Below, piece after piece: positions 1 to 9,225 of a stretch of 30,557 nt of DNA. Positions within the stretch are counted from its first letter, which is position 1. Every line of letters begins with the position of its first letter. A model generated the notes under the pieces. It made no database searches, was not told the origin of the DNA, and saw only the letters and a program-made list of their open reading frames with translations. The stretch covers positions 1-30,557 of the forward strand of contig CAZOMV010000073.1 of NCBI GenBank assembly GCA_964580995.1, given 5' to 3'. Position numbers and translations under genes: made by a program. The DNA comes from JAKJEP01 sp964580995 (lineage in GTDB: Bacteria > Planctomycetota > Phycisphaerae > Sedimentisphaerales > SM23-30).

Positions 1-79
1 CTGGAAAGCCGAAAGGAAGGGCGCATAACTGGCCACTAAATAAACTCGCTCACTTTCAGCAGAGAGCAGGAAACAATTC

Positions 80-108
80 TTGACGGTAAAGACGTATTCT
101 GATAAAAA
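80..108 (+). promoter_or_regulatory. Probable sigma-70-type promoter for the ABC exporter gene
   Basis: A -35 box TTGACG (80-85) is followed after 17 bp by TAAAAA (103-108), 5/6 and 4/6 matches to the bacterial consensus. Transcription would start near 115, leaving a leader of about 36 nt before the ATG at 151. The purine run GAGAGAG at 137-143 serves as ribosome-binding site. The same style (TTGACG, 17 bp, TAAAAx) recurs at 3857. Bases 1-79 show no recognisable gene. Confidence 0.5.
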
Positions 109-150
109 GTATTGTTTTGTGTAATAGTCCGAAAATGAGAGAGTTAAAAT

Positions 151-2280
151 ATGGATAGTTTTCGACGGGTATTGGGGTACGTTAAGCCCCAATATAAAAT
201 GGTACTCCTTTCTATTTTTTGCGCATTAGTAGGGGCGATGCTGCTTTCGTTTAGTTTTGTGGCGATGTTGCCGCTGATGAAGGTACTGATTAATGAAGAG
301 GGACTGCACGGCTGGGTGAATCGCGGAATCGTCAAACATCGCAGCGGGATCAACTTTGAACCGTTATATGTTCCGGATGATTTTAAGAAACTGTCCGGAC
401 AACCAATCCATCAACAAGAGAAACTGGAAATTAAAAGTGTCAAATTCAAATCGGTTGGGTATAAGGCGGGATTTCGGGAAGGGGATGTAATAAAGTCCGA
501 AACGGGAGGACCAAATCAGGCCTATACGCGCGATGAGATTTTGCGGAAGCTGGTGCAAATCCCGGAAAACGAGGCGATTTCCCTGGTGGTGGAGCATAGC
601 GACGGCACTACAGAAACCATTCAACTGGTTATGGACGAACCGCCGATCTATACGGGGCTGGCGCAACAATTGTTAGGTTATGTTCCGCAGGATCAGGGGA
701 TGGATTTCAAGCGAAAGTCGATTATTTTGATTATCGTCGTTTTGTTAGTGGCAACACTGATTCGCTGTGTCATGCGTTTCGGTCAGGAATATCTGGCGAA
801 TCGGATTGCATTTCGGACGATTATGTGGCTACGCCGGGATGCATATCGCAACGCGATCCGGCTGCCGCTGAGTTATTTCGGAACCCGGGGAATCAGCGAT
901 ACCATGAGCCGGTTTGTCCAGGACTCCAGCCGGATCAACAGCGGGATCAACACGGTATTGGGCAAGATGATTCGGGAGCCGATAGCAATCCTGTTTTTAC
1001 TGATTGTCGCGTTTATGACGAATTCCAAGATGACGCTGCTAGTTCTGGTGGGAGTCCTCCCCGCCGCCGTAGTAATCGGTATGCTAGGCAAAAAGATGAA
1101 AAAGGCCACGAAGCGGACGTTGTCAAGCTGGTCGTTTATGCTGGCAAATTTACAGGACCGGCTGCTGGGGATCCGGGTAGTGAAAGGGTACCATTGTGAG
1201 GATCATGAGGAGCAGCATTTTGAGGAAATCAACGCGAAACTGCTCAAGCAGCAGTTCCGTGTGGCAAAGATTGATGCCGCCAGCGGCCCGACGCTGGAAG
1301 CGCTGGGAATGACGGCCGCTTCGGTGGGGATGATTTTTGCAGCCAGGGTTATGACGGGGGGACAAATGGGAACCAGCGAATTTTTCTTACTGGTCGGATT
1401 ACTGGCGACGATTGCGGAATCGGGCCGCAAACTGGGCGATTTGTGGCCTCGGCTATCCATTGCCAATGCGGCGGCAGAGCGAATTTTTGAGCTGGTTGAC
1501 GCACCGGCGGAAACGGATCCGCCTAACGCAGTGGAGTTGGGCCGGTTGTCACATAATGTGGAATTTCGAAATTTAACATTTACCTATCCCAATAGCGGCT
1601 ACCCTGCTTTAAAAGAGGTAAATGCCGTAGTAAATGCCGGGGAAACCATCGCAGTGGTAGGTCCCAACGGTTCGGGGAAAACGACGCTGTTGAGCCTGAT
1701 TCCGAAATTTTATAATCCGCAGGAAGGAGCCATCCTGATTGATGGACAGGACATTGCCCAGGTATCTCTGGCGAGCCTGCGGGAACAAATCGGGATCGTG
1801 ACGCAGAATACCATCATATTTCATGATACGATTGCCTACAACATCGGCTATGGCCGGCCGGAATCGAGCCGGGAGGAGATTATCGCAGCCGCCAAACGGG
1901 CCTATGCCCACGAATTCATTGAGCAGTTGTCTCGTCAATACGACACAGTCGTGGGAGAACAAGGCTCGACATTATCGGGCGGCCAGTTGCAGCGGCTGGC
2001 GATTGCCCGGGCCATTCTGCGTGATCCGGCGATCCTGATTTTCGACGAGGCGATGAGCCAGATCGATTCGGAAAGTGAGGCGAAGATCCAGAAAGCGATT
2101 ATGGAGTTTTCCCAGGGCCGCACCACATTTATAATCGCGCATCGCCTGAGCACCATTATTCGGTCGAACCGGATTCTGGTGCTGGATAAAGGGCACTTAG
2201 TGGCGCAGGGAACCCACCAGAGCCTGCTGGAGAGCTGTAACCTGTATCGGCAGTTGTACGAAGTACAGTTTGCGTGTTGA
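151..2280 (+). CDS. ABC exporter (MsbA-like half-transporter) with a PDZ-like insert after the first membrane helix
   Basis: A 709-residue fused permease-ATPase half-transporter that probably dimerises in the inner membrane and exports a lipid, lipopolysaccharide precursor or peptide. The first membrane segment is about residues 17-45. An extended soluble stretch follows; its residues about 85-170 look like a PDZ fold (the GFREGDVI pattern). The remaining transmembrane helices start near residue 188. The ATPase half is complete: Walker A GPNGSGKT (504-511), signature LSGGQ (608-612), Walker B ending in D632-E633, and an IIAHRLST H-loop. MsbA proteins are usually near 580 residues, so the extra length is the loop insert. 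The family assignment is firm; the cargo is not visible. The next gene starts 15 bp downstream, so they are probably co-transcribed. Confidence 0.9.
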   Translation: MDSFRRVLGYVKPQYKMVLLSIFCALVGAMLLSFSFVAMLPLMKVLINEEGLHGWVNRGIVKHRSGINFEPLYVPDDFKKLSGQPIHQQEKLEIKSVKFKSVGYKAGFREGDVIKSETGGPNQAYTRDEILRKLVQIPENEAISLVVEHSDGTTETIQLVMDEPPIYTGLAQQLLGYVPQDQGMDFKRKSIILIIVVLLVATLIRCVMRFGQEYLANRIAFRTIMWLRRDAYRNAIRLPLSYFGTRGISDTMSRFVQDSSRINSGINTVLGKMIREPIAILFLLIVAFMTNSKMTLLVLVGVLPAAVVIGMLGKKMKKATKRTLSSWSFMLANLQDRLLGIRVVKGYHCEDHEEQHFEEINAKLLKQQFRVAKIDAASGPTLEALGMTAASVGMIFAARVMTGGQMGTSEFFLLVGLLATIAESGRKLGDLWPRLSIANAAAERIFELVDAPAETDPPNAVELGRLSHNVEFRNLTFTYPNSGYPALKEVNAVVNAGETIAVVGPNGSGKTTLLSLIPKFYNPQEGAILIDGQDIAQVSLASLREQIGIVTQNTIIFHDTIAYNIGYGRPESSREEIIAAAKRAYAHEFIEQLSRQYDTVVGEQGSTLSGGQLQRLAIARAILRDPAILIFDEAMSQIDSESEAKIQKAIMEFSQGRTTFIIAHRLSTIIRSNRILVLDKGHLVAQGTHQSLLESCNLYRQLYEVQFAC

Positions 2281-2295
2281 TAATGGGATTCATGT

Positions 2296-3105
2296 ATGAA
2301 TAAACCAGCGAATGCCGGTGATATAATCCGGACAGTACAAAATCAGATGGAGTGTGATTTGTATCTGGGCGGCTACTGGCTGCCGGTCGGAAAAATAAAA
2401 CCGGCTGTGAAAAATCCGTCCACCCGTCCAATTGCGCCATCTGCACCCAAATCCCCAGCGGTCTGCCAGGAGCGAAAGATGCCGGATTCCCAACCAGTGA
2501 AGGAAAAACAGAAACATCTGGATGATTTGGCCCGGAGAATAGGGACTTGTTGTCGATGTTCGTTATCGCAAACCCGTTTGAATGTAGTTCCAGGCGAAGG
2601 CAATCCCTGTGCCCGGATTGTTTTTGTTGGAGAAGCGCCTGGTGCCAGTGAAGATGAAGCGGGTCGGCCTTTTGTCGGGCGGGCAGGCAAACTGCTAACC
2701 AGCATTATTGAGGCAATGGGGCTGCGGCGGGAGGATGTTTATATCTGCAATATCTTGAAATGCCGTCCTCCAGAGAATCGGGACCCACAGGCCGATGAAA
2801 TCGCCGCCTGCATTGACTATCTGTATGAGCAGCTCCGCATTATCGAGCCGGATATGATTGTGGCACTGGGAGCACATGCGGCAAAAACTTTATTGGACAG
2901 CACAGCAACAATTGGGGAACTGCGGGGAAGAATTCATGCGTATTATCCGGAACCGATGTCTGCACCGATTAAGCTGATAGCGACCTACCATCCGGCATAT
3001 CTGCTGCGGAATTATTCACAGGATAACCGGCGGCGGGTGTGGCATGATATGCAAATGGTTTTGAAGGAATTAGGTTTACCCATACCCAAAGGCAAGCAGG
3101 AATAA
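2296..3105 (+). CDS. Family 4 uracil-DNA glycosylase (4Fe-4S)
   Basis: 269 residues. Type 4 uracil-DNA glycosylases remove uracil from DNA to start base-excision repair. The catalytic-domain motif GEAPG (112-116) continues into GRPFVGRAGKLL, and the HPAYLLRN motif lies near 232-239. The four cysteines expected to hold the iron-sulfur cluster are present: C85 and C88 (spaced CxxC), C156 (in KCRPPENRDP) and C172. Residues 1-75 form a poorly conserved, proline-rich N-terminal extension, common in this family when fused or extended. The start follows the exporter stop by 15 bp without a strong Shine-Dalgarno, so translation may depend on coupling. Confidence 0.93.
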   Translation: MNKPANAGDIIRTVQNQMECDLYLGGYWLPVGKIKPAVKNPSTRPIAPSAPKSPAVCQERKMPDSQPVKEKQKHLDDLARRIGTCCRCSLSQTRLNVVPGEGNPCARIVFVGEAPGASEDEAGRPFVGRAGKLLTSIIEAMGLRREDVYICNILKCRPPENRDPQADEIAACIDYLYEQLRIIEPDMIVALGAHAAKTLLDSTATIGELRGRIHAYYPEPMSAPIKLIATYHPAYLLRNYSQDNRRRVWHDMQMVLKELGLPIPKGKQE

Positions 3106-3125
3106 CGGCAGGAAGGAGAAAGCGG

Positions 3126-3758
3126 GTGCACATTCAATGTCTGGCGTTGGGGGATTTTGAAACGAATTGTTACGTGGTTCGCCCTTCCGCAAATAAAAAA
3201 CAATGCCTGATAATCGATCCCGGTTTTTCGGCAGAACCGCTGCTCGATTATCTGCGGACAAACTCCCTGGAACCGGCAGGTGTTCTATTAACGCACGGCC
3301 ATTGTGATCACATCGCCGGTCTGGCATTGCTGCATGAAGAATATAATCCGCTGCCGGTCAGCATCAGCCCGCTGGATGCGCCAATGCTGACAGACAGTCA
3401 GAAAAATTTATCCGTAATGATGGGGATCAATCTGGTATTGAGGGCGGCGGATACGATAGTCCAGCCGGGAGAAACCATCCGGCTGAGTGATCTTACATTC
3501 AAGGCATTATCAACACCCGGACACACCCCGGGCGGCCTGAGTTTTTATAATGTCGAGGAAGGTGTGGTTTTTACGGGTGACGCCTTGTTCGCTGGTTCGA
3601 TCGGGCGATACGATTTTCCCGGCAGCAATGGCGAGAGATTGCTGCAAGGAATACGAACCGAATTGCTTACCCTGCCGGAGGCAACGCGTGTATATCCCGG
3701 CCACGGCCCGGAAACCACCATCGGGCGGGAGAAACGGACCAATCCGTATCTGGTTTGA
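3126..3758 (+). CDS. MBL-fold metallo-hydrolase (glyoxalase II-like)
   Basis: 210 residues of the metallo-beta-lactamase fold, glyoxalase II-like subgroup. The metal motif THGHCDHIAG gives H57, H59, D61 and H62. Further ligands are in STPGHTPGG, the TGDALF aspartate and the late PGHGPET histidine. Such proteins hydrolyse thioesters (for example S-lactoylglutathione) or related substrates; the actual substrate cannot be told. The GTG start at 3126 is supported by a strong Shine-Dalgarno (AGGAAGGAG) ending about 7 nt upstream. It lies 20 bp after the glycosylase gene and appears to be the last gene of the 151-3758 transcription unit. Confidence 0.9.
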   Translation: MHIQCLALGDFETNCYVVRPSANKKQCLIIDPGFSAEPLLDYLRTNSLEPAGVLLTHGHCDHIAGLALLHEEYNPLPVSISPLDAPMLTDSQKNLSVMMGINLVLRAADTIVQPGETIRLSDLTFKALSTPGHTPGGLSFYNVEEGVVFTGDALFAGSIGRYDFPGSNGERLLQGIRTELLTLPEATRVYPGHGPETTIGREKRTNPYLV

Positions 3759-3761
3759 GAA

Positions 3762-3831
3762 GCAGAACAGTTGATTCTGCCGGCACTTAGAACTGAACTT
3801 TTGCAAAAATCCGGCAAAAAAGCCTTTTTTT
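3762..3831 (+). terminator. Possible terminator region after the MBL gene
   Basis: A perfect 6-bp hairpin GCAGAA/TTCTGC with a 7-nt loop (3762-3780) begins 3 nt past the stop codon but has no T-run. A second, weaker hairpin, GGC-A6-GCC (3813-3824), is followed directly by seven T residues (3825-3831). Together they could end the upstream operon before the new promoter at 3857. Neither is a strong textbook terminator. Confidence 0.4.
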
Positions 3832-3856
3832 GTGATTTTTGAGAGGAAAAGCCGGC

Positions 3857-3885
3857 TTGACGCTGGTAAACTGATCCGATAAAAT
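3857..3885 (+). promoter_or_regulatory. Strong sigma-70-type promoter for the sensor kinase gene
   Basis: TTGACG (3857-3862) and TAAAAT (3880-3885) are separated by exactly 17 bp, each a 5/6 match to consensus. The start point would be near 3892. It lies after the possible terminator and before the kinase gene, so the kinase is probably transcribed separately from the exporter unit. Confidence 0.6.
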
Positions 3886-3968
3886 GGCGGTAGTAATTAA
3901 GTCCCGGAATTATGGGATGTTATACCAAATATTCGGTACTAACCGTATTTTTCTCAGAGAATCGTATC

Positions 3969-5618
3969 GTGCCAACTCTTTATGTATTACAAGGCCCGGA
4001 TAAGGGCCGTACTTATGAAGTGCAGCACTCGCCGACGCCGATCGGCCGGCAAAGCCACGATCTGCCTCTGACGGACAATACGATTTCCCGTCATCATGCG
4101 GAATTGGTAAATGAGTCGGGAACCTGGCTTATCCGGGATTTGAATTCGGCCAATGGCACCTATGTCAACGGGGTGAAAGTATTCAAGTCGCTGGCCTTGA
4201 AACAGGGGGATCAGATCCGCTGTGGGACCACCCTGATCGTATTCGGGGGGATTCGCAAAAATACCGGGATCCCAGGCGAACTCAGCACCAGTTTGCGGAT
4301 CGATGAGGACGGCAATCTGGTGGAATCAGCCATCATGGCAACGGCACCCTCGATGGATGATTCGGTCATTATAGCCGGGCCGGAAACCTCTTCAGCGGTA
4401 GGGAATTTGCGTCTGCTGTATGAATTATCCACCGCTATCAGCTCCATCTTCGATCAGCAGCAGCTCCTGGAAGAAGTAGTGGACATCATTTTTGACAATC
4501 TGCCGGCGGATCGGGGTTTTATCATGTTGCGGCAGGAAGATCAGCAGGAACTGGTGCCGGCGGTGGTGCGGTATCGCAGCAAGGATCATTCGGGAAAAAT
4601 AACCATAAGCCATACGATTGTGAACCATGTAATAACCAATCAGGAAGGGGTCATCTGCTCCAACGCAATGCGGGATCCACGGTTCACCAAGGGCAAAAGC
4701 GTTCATGACTACGCCATCCACTCGGCCTTGTGCGTTCCGATCACGGTGCGGGACCGGAATATCGGGGTTATTTATATCGATACGACGGTAGCTACGCATA
4801 CCTATTCGGCGGAACAGCTTCGTCTGGTAACGGCGATCGGTTTTCAAACGGGGCTGGCGCTGGAACACGCCCGGCTCTATCAGGCGGGGGTACAGGCGGA
4901 GCGGCTGGCGGCGGCGGGCGAGACGGTGGCGTATCTGTCGCACGGGATTAAGAATATCCTGCAAAGCCTGCAAAGTGCGGTCGATATGGTGCAGTTGGGG
5001 CTGAATCGCAACAAGCTGGATGTGGCCAAGAAGGGCTGGACCATCCTCTCCCGCAATATGACCCGAATTCAGAACCTGGTTTTAAATATGCTGGCTTTCA
5101 GCAAGGTCCGCAAGCCTAAGCTGGTGATGATTCAGCTCAATCAAATTGTCGCCGACGCAATAGAGTTGCTGGCCGGTCAGGCGGATGAAAAGCATGTAGC
5201 TCTGGTGCCGGATCTGGATGATTCGCTGCCCTCGATTCCGGTGGACCCGGATGGTATGCAGCAGGTAATATTAAATCTGGTACTCAACGCCCTGGACGCG
5301 GTCAAACCGGACGTCGGGATTATTACCGTAAAAACCCTGTTCGACAGCCAGACACATAAAGCCGTTCTGATGGTAGGCGATAACGGGGCGGGAATTGAGA
5401 AGGAACGGCTGTCCGCTATTTTCCGGGCGTTCGATTCCAGCAAGGGGCAGGGCGGAACGGGACTGGGCCTGGCGGTCGTCAAGAAAATCATTGAAGAGCA
5501 CGAGGGGAAGGTGGAAGTCACCAGCAACATAGGTGAAGGCACTACATTCACCATCCGTATTCCAACGGTAGCCAAACCGGCCCTGGACAGCGGCGGCACC
5601 GCAGGTCCAACAAATTAA
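3969..5618 (+). CDS. FHA-GAF sensor histidine kinase
   Basis: 549 residues when started at GTG 3969. This start is preferred because the protein then begins directly with the FHA strand (PTLYVLQGPDKGRTYE); an in-frame ATG at 3912 would add 19 unrelated residues. Order: FHA domain (about 5-90, with the phosphothreonine-reading GR...SRHHAEL and NGTYVNG motifs), GAF domain (about 145-300), then a HisKA-type helix with the phospho-acceptor histidine at about 325 in YLSHGIKNILQ. The HATPase domain follows, with N box (LNLVLNALDAV), G1 (VGDNGAGI) and G2 (GGTGLGLAVVKKI). No membrane segment is present, so it is probably cytosolic. FHA suggests cross-talk with Ser/Thr kinases. No response regulator gene is adjacent. 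Confidence 0.9.
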   Translation: MPTLYVLQGPDKGRTYEVQHSPTPIGRQSHDLPLTDNTISRHHAELVNESGTWLIRDLNSANGTYVNGVKVFKSLALKQGDQIRCGTTLIVFGGIRKNTGIPGELSTSLRIDEDGNLVESAIMATAPSMDDSVIIAGPETSSAVGNLRLLYELSTAISSIFDQQQLLEEVVDIIFDNLPADRGFIMLRQEDQQELVPAVVRYRSKDHSGKITISHTIVNHVITNQEGVICSNAMRDPRFTKGKSVHDYAIHSALCVPITVRDRNIGVIYIDTTVATHTYSAEQLRLVTAIGFQTGLALEHARLYQAGVQAERLAAAGETVAYLSHGIKNILQSLQSAVDMVQLGLNRNKLDVAKKGWTILSRNMTRIQNLVLNMLAFSKVRKPKLVMIQLNQIVADAIELLAGQADEKHVALVPDLDDSLPSIPVDPDGMQQVILNLVLNALDAVKPDVGIITVKTLFDSQTHKAVLMVGDNGAGIEKERLSAIFRAFDSSKGQGGTGLGLAVVKKIIEEHEGKVEVTSNIGEGTTFTIRIPTVAKPALDSGGTAGPTN

Positions 5619-5677
5619 AATTTCCCTTACCGCATAAACCTGAAAATCCAGATTATACGGGATTATCTTGCCTTGTG

Positions 5678-6496
5678 TTACGCTTTGCTTAACCGGGAGA
5701 CTGCCAAAACAATATCATCCAGACGTTTTTCGCCGGCTTCGCGCTCGATACACATAGTACCCTGGAAACCGATCTCTTTGAGGGCTTTCAAAAAAGAGTT
5801 ATCGGAATTGACCTGGCCGTTACCCCAGGGGACTTCCGCGCCCCACTGGCCCGGCTGGGTGGTGCGGATCGCATCCTTGACATGGAGATGTTTCACCCAG
5901 GGGGCGAGGGTACGCACAGCCTCGGCTGGGATACCTTTATCGTATAAAATCATATTGGCTGGGTCGAAATTGACCGCCAGTGCGGGATGTTTCATTTCCT
6001 CAAGGAATAATTTCAGCTCCTGAGCGGTTTCCTGTCCGGTTTCCATCAGGACAGTCACCTTCTTTTTGGCGGCGGCGTCGGCTAGATATTTCATCCGGTC
6101 GTAAAACTTTTTCGCGTATTCGGCATCGGTGTGATCGATAAAGCCGGCATGAAACGCCAGATATGGTACGCCCAGATCAGCGGTAACATCAAGGGCCTTC
6201 AGAAACAGGGCCGAATCGTTTTTCCAGTGTTCATCGGGCCGGATACCACCGGTCAGCTTGATCCGATCCAGGGTGGAATAATCTTCATGTGCGAATGCGA
6301 TCATGGTGGCGCTGATCTTCCAGTTTTGTTTTTTGACGGTTTTGAGGTATTCGGAGCCGTTTTTTTCGAGGGCAGGGCCGACCGCCAGATTGATATGCTC
6401 CAGCCCCATTTTTTTCATTGCCTCGGCAATGACCGGTAAATCATTATGCAAAGACCAACTACAAACACCGACAGGCCAATTTCCGCACTTTACCAT
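5678..6496 (-). CDS. Sugar isomerase/epimerase-like TIM-barrel protein
   Basis: 272 residues of the xylose-isomerase-like TIM barrel (AP endonuclease family 2 fold). Seen features include GVCSWSLHN at the N-terminus, FHAGFID, VLMETGQE, VNFDPANMILYD and HVKDA, which carry the usual metal-binding Glu/His/Asp positions, and a late CIERE. The start is placed at ATG 6496 because AAGGA lies 8 nt upstream; a GTG at 6514 would add six residues and overlap the stop of the upstream gene. It is the last gene of the operon 8940 to 5678. Relatives act as sugar or inositol isomerases and some as 3-keto-glycoside lyases. Given the DUF1080 and Gfo neighbours, a role in 3-keto-sugar processing is my inference. 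Confidence 0.85.
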   Translation of the reverse strand: MVKCGNWPVGVCSWSLHNDLPVIAEAMKKMGLEHINLAVGPALEKNGSEYLKTVKKQNWKISATMIAFAHEDYSTLDRIKLTGGIRPDEHWKNDSALFLKALDVTADLGVPYLAFHAGFIDHTDAEYAKKFYDRMKYLADAAAKKKVTVLMETGQETAQELKLFLEEMKHPALAVNFDPANMILYDKGIPAEAVRTLAPWVKHLHVKDAIRTTQPGQWGAEVPWGNGQVNSDNSFLKALKEIGFQGTMCIEREAGEKRLDDIVLAVSRLSKA

Positions 6497-6513
6497 AATT
6501 ATATTCCTTTTCA

Positions 6514-7548
6514 CTATTTAGGTTGGTTTTTGGTGACCACTACTTTTTTACCAGTTTGAACCGATTTCTTTTCCAATTCCACCAGCCGGACGGAATCGCG
6601 AGCCTGCTGGGGTGTGATGATGGGCGGCTGGCTGATACCCTGGAGTTCCCGGGCAAAATAGGTAATTTCGTTAAAATAACCGTCGTTTTGGGGCAATTCG
6701 GGGGTGAAGACCTCACCCTGGGCCGGGAAAACCTGGATCGTGGGTTTGTTGCGGGTGGTGAAGACTACCGTAGCCTTCTCCAGGATGAGCGTGAAGCCCA
6801 TCTCGAAGACAAAAGTGGGCATCATGGCCCAGCCGGCCTCAGCGGTTATTAGATGGCCATCGTATTCGTACTGGGAGACGATATGGATGATGGAATTTTT
6901 CTGATTTTGGATGCCATAACTGGTTACGGATTCAGGCAAGCCGAGCAGGTACTGGATGTAGTCCACATCGTGGATGTGCAAATCGAGGGGCATACCGCCG
7001 CTGCGGGAGTCATCGGCAAACCAGCTATCAGACCAGGCGGGCATGGCAGTGTAGCGGCGGAAGCTGGCGGCCCGGAGTGAGCCATAAGTCTTTGATTCTA
7101 CGATATTTTTGGCCCAGACATATTCAGGCCAGAAACGCAGGCAGTGGCCGATCTGGAGTTTTTTGCCGCTTTTACGGGCGGCGGCTATCATGCGATCGCA
7201 ATCCTTCACCGTTAAGGCCATAGGCTTTTCACATAAGACCGAGAGACCGGCCTTGAGGGCCTGGACGGTGAAATCGGCATGGAGAAACGTCGGCAGGGTG
7301 ATGGAAACGACATCCAGTTTTTCGCGTTTGAGCATGTCGTTAAAGTCATGATAGATAGACAGTAAGGAAAAATCTATTGGTTCTTTGTCCAGGGCGATAT
7401 TGCCCTGGGTTTTCTGGGAATCCTGTACAAAATTGGGGTTGGCGTCGCACAGGGCCACCACCTGGACGCCCGGCTGTTTTTTCCAGGCCTGATAATGAGT
7501 CTGCCCCATAAAGCCAAAGCCAAGAATCGCCACTCGCAGCACGTTCAC
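6514..7548 (-). CDS. Gfo/Idh/MocA family NAD(P)-dependent oxidoreductase
   Basis: 344 residues. The N-terminal Rossmann motif is GFGFMG (10-15), and the family lysine motif EKP lies at 107-109 (LCEKPMAL). The C-terminal half contains GGMPLDLHIHDVDYIQYLLG, the usual catalytic-histidine helix of the family. These enzymes oxidise or reduce sugars, inositols or their derivatives, often at C3. The gene is 39 bp downstream of the DUF1080 lipoprotein gene and 17 bp upstream of the isomerase, so the three form one operon. Substrate is unknown. A 3-ketoglycoside role is suggested by the neighbours only. Confidence 0.9.
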   Translation of the reverse strand: MNVLRVAILGFGFMGQTHYQAWKKQPGVQVVALCDANPNFVQDSQKTQGNIALDKEPIDFSLLSIYHDFNDMLKREKLDVVSITLPTFLHADFTVQALKAGLSVLCEKPMALTVKDCDRMIAAARKSGKKLQIGHCLRFWPEYVWAKNIVESKTYGSLRAASFRRYTAMPAWSDSWFADDSRSGGMPLDLHIHDVDYIQYLLGLPESVTSYGIQNQKNSIIHIVSQYEYDGHLITAEAGWAMMPTFVFEMGFTLILEKATVVFTTRNKPTIQVFPAQGEVFTPELPQNDGYFNEITYFARELQGISQPPIITPQQARDSVRLVELEKKSVQTGKKVVVTKNQPK

Positions 7549-7587
7549 CTTCCTTTCCAGACGTTGTTTTGTAACTTTAGATGCAGA

Positions 7588-8940
7588 CTACATTTCTGTA
7601 ATTTGGATATTGCGGTATTTTAAGCCTTTCTCACCATGATGCTGGAAGCCTATATAGCCGCCGGTCCGCTGGAGACCGGGGTGTTCGGCCAGCTTGTCAA
7701 AATGGTCATTCAGATTGACATCGACAATCTGGGTATCGTTGAGGATGACTTTGACCTTGGTGCCGACACATTCGATGGCCATTTTCTGCCATTCGTTGGC
7801 TGGCTTGGTAACCCGCTGGGAGGGGGCCTGAACAGAATAGACGCTACCACAGAATTGCCAAGGCTTTAGATCTTTGTATTGTTCGGCGTAGTCATCCAGG
7901 ACCTGGATTTCGGAGCCGGCATACGCGGGATTGCCTTCGCGGGGGGTACGGATGAAAACACCGCTATTGCCGCCGGGGGGGACCATGAATTCCAGTTCCA
8001 GCTTGAAATTGGTGTACTGATCGACGGTAGAGAGCCATCCGCCGCTACTGCCTTCATTATAAAGGGTTCCATCGGCCACCTGCCAGGCGCCCGGTTCGCC
8101 GCCGACCTGCTCCCAGCCGGTCAAGTCCTGGCCGTTAAACAGGGTTTTGGCGGTACGGGGGATTTCGCGGATATAGATGTTTTTGAAGTATAATTTGGTG
8201 CCGTGCGACTGCAATTCAATCTGGCCGGAGGAGTACATGGGTTTGTCGCGTTCCCAATAATTTTCCATAACTGTATTATCGACAACCAGTTGATCGTTAA
8301 GAAGCACAGTCACGTGATCGCCGATCATGGTGATGCGGAAGGTATTCCACTGGCCAACCGGATTATCCGCCACCTTGAGAGGCTGGCTGGGATTCTTCTG
8401 GTTGTTATAAAAGCCGCCGGAGCCGACCTGGGCACCGACATTGGTCAGGGCGGTGTCCCAGATTTGGACCTGGGGAGAACCGCGGAGATAAATGCCGCTG
8501 TCGCCGCCGGCTTCGATCTTCCAATCGACGAGCATTTCAAAGTCCATAAAGTCTTTGGTAGTACAGAGATGGCTGCCGTGGCCGTCGAATTCGAGCGTAC
8601 CATCGACCACCTTCCAGTGGGTACGCATCGCTTCGTCCGCCTCGGCCTGGGCTTTGGCCAGATCCGCGGGAGTCATTTTGGCGCGGGTGGGCGGATCGGC
8701 GACCAAGCCCTTCCAGCCGGTCAAATCCTGACCATTGAAAAGAGCTATAAATCCTTCCGGGGGCGTGTTTTCCGTTTTGGGTGCAGCAACCGGTTCGGCT
8801 GGTTGCTGGGCCTGGGGGGCGGGCTGGTCAAGCGTAGGTTCGGCTGGGGCGGGGGTATCCGGTTTGGATTTTTCCATTTTTTTGCACCCCCCCACCATCA
8901 GGACAGAGGAAATGAGTAACACCATAAATAATTGTTTCAT
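7588..8940 (-). CDS. Lipoprotein with two DUF1080 (3-keto-disaccharide hydrolase) domains
   Basis: 450 residues. A lipoprotein signal ends in the lipobox VGGC (C19), followed by a Pro/Ala/Glu-rich linker to about residue 58. Two homologous concanavalin-like domains follow, about 60-258 and 263-450, each opening with a LFNGQDLTGW motif and containing the GNSGVFIR/GDSGIYLRG signature. Pfam 06439 members include 3-keto-disaccharide hydrolases, which cleave glycosides after oxidation at C3. The lipid anchor places it in the periplasm or at the outer membrane. The start has the ribosome-binding site AGAGGTAA. It is the first gene of a three-gene minus-strand operon with the Gfo/Idh/MocA enzyme and the isomerase. 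Whether both domains are catalytic is not visible. Confidence 0.92.
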   Translation of the reverse strand: MKQLFMVLLISSVLMVGGCKKMEKSKPDTPAPAEPTLDQPAPQAQQPAEPVAAPKTENTPPEGFIALFNGQDLTGWKGLVADPPTRAKMTPADLAKAQAEADEAMRTHWKVVDGTLEFDGHGSHLCTTKDFMDFEMLVDWKIEAGGDSGIYLRGSPQVQIWDTALTNVGAQVGSGGFYNNQKNPSQPLKVADNPVGQWNTFRITMIGDHVTVLLNDQLVVDNTVMENYWERDKPMYSSGQIELQSHGTKLYFKNIYIREIPRTAKTLFNGQDLTGWEQVGGEPGAWQVADGTLYNEGSSGGWLSTVDQYTNFKLELEFMVPPGGNSGVFIRTPREGNPAYAGSEIQVLDDYAEQYKDLKPWQFCGSVYSVQAPSQRVTKPANEWQKMAIECVGTKVKVILNDTQIVDVNLNDHFDKLAEHPGLQRTGGYIGFQHHGEKGLKYRNIQITEM

Positions 8941-9225
8941 AATAACTTACCTCTCGATCTGTGACATAAATATGGTTAAACTTAGACTCCGTTACAAAGT
9001 TGTCATTACGCACTATTTGATCTAAAGTACTTACCGAGAGCCTGATAAGCAAATATTTTTTCCAGATTATCCCGGAATAAAGATCCGGCTATACTATTTT
9101 GCGTAAAAATACTGACAAAATGCGAAAGCAGGTGCGAAAATGAGCTGTTTTTTTGCGCGATTTTGGACAAGGGATAGAAAATTACGAATTACGAGTTACA
9201 TGAAAAAAGACCTTTTTGAATTTGA

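Noticed and set aside
1..39. Possible C-terminal tail of an upstream gene (frame 1 open to TAA at 37-39)
   Set aside because: Only 12 codons are visible with no recognisable motif; any frame could be open over this length.
5645..5664. Hairpin AATCC/GGATT between the convergent kinase and isomerase genes as a terminator
   Set aside because: Only five base pairs with a 10-nt loop and no T-run on either strand.
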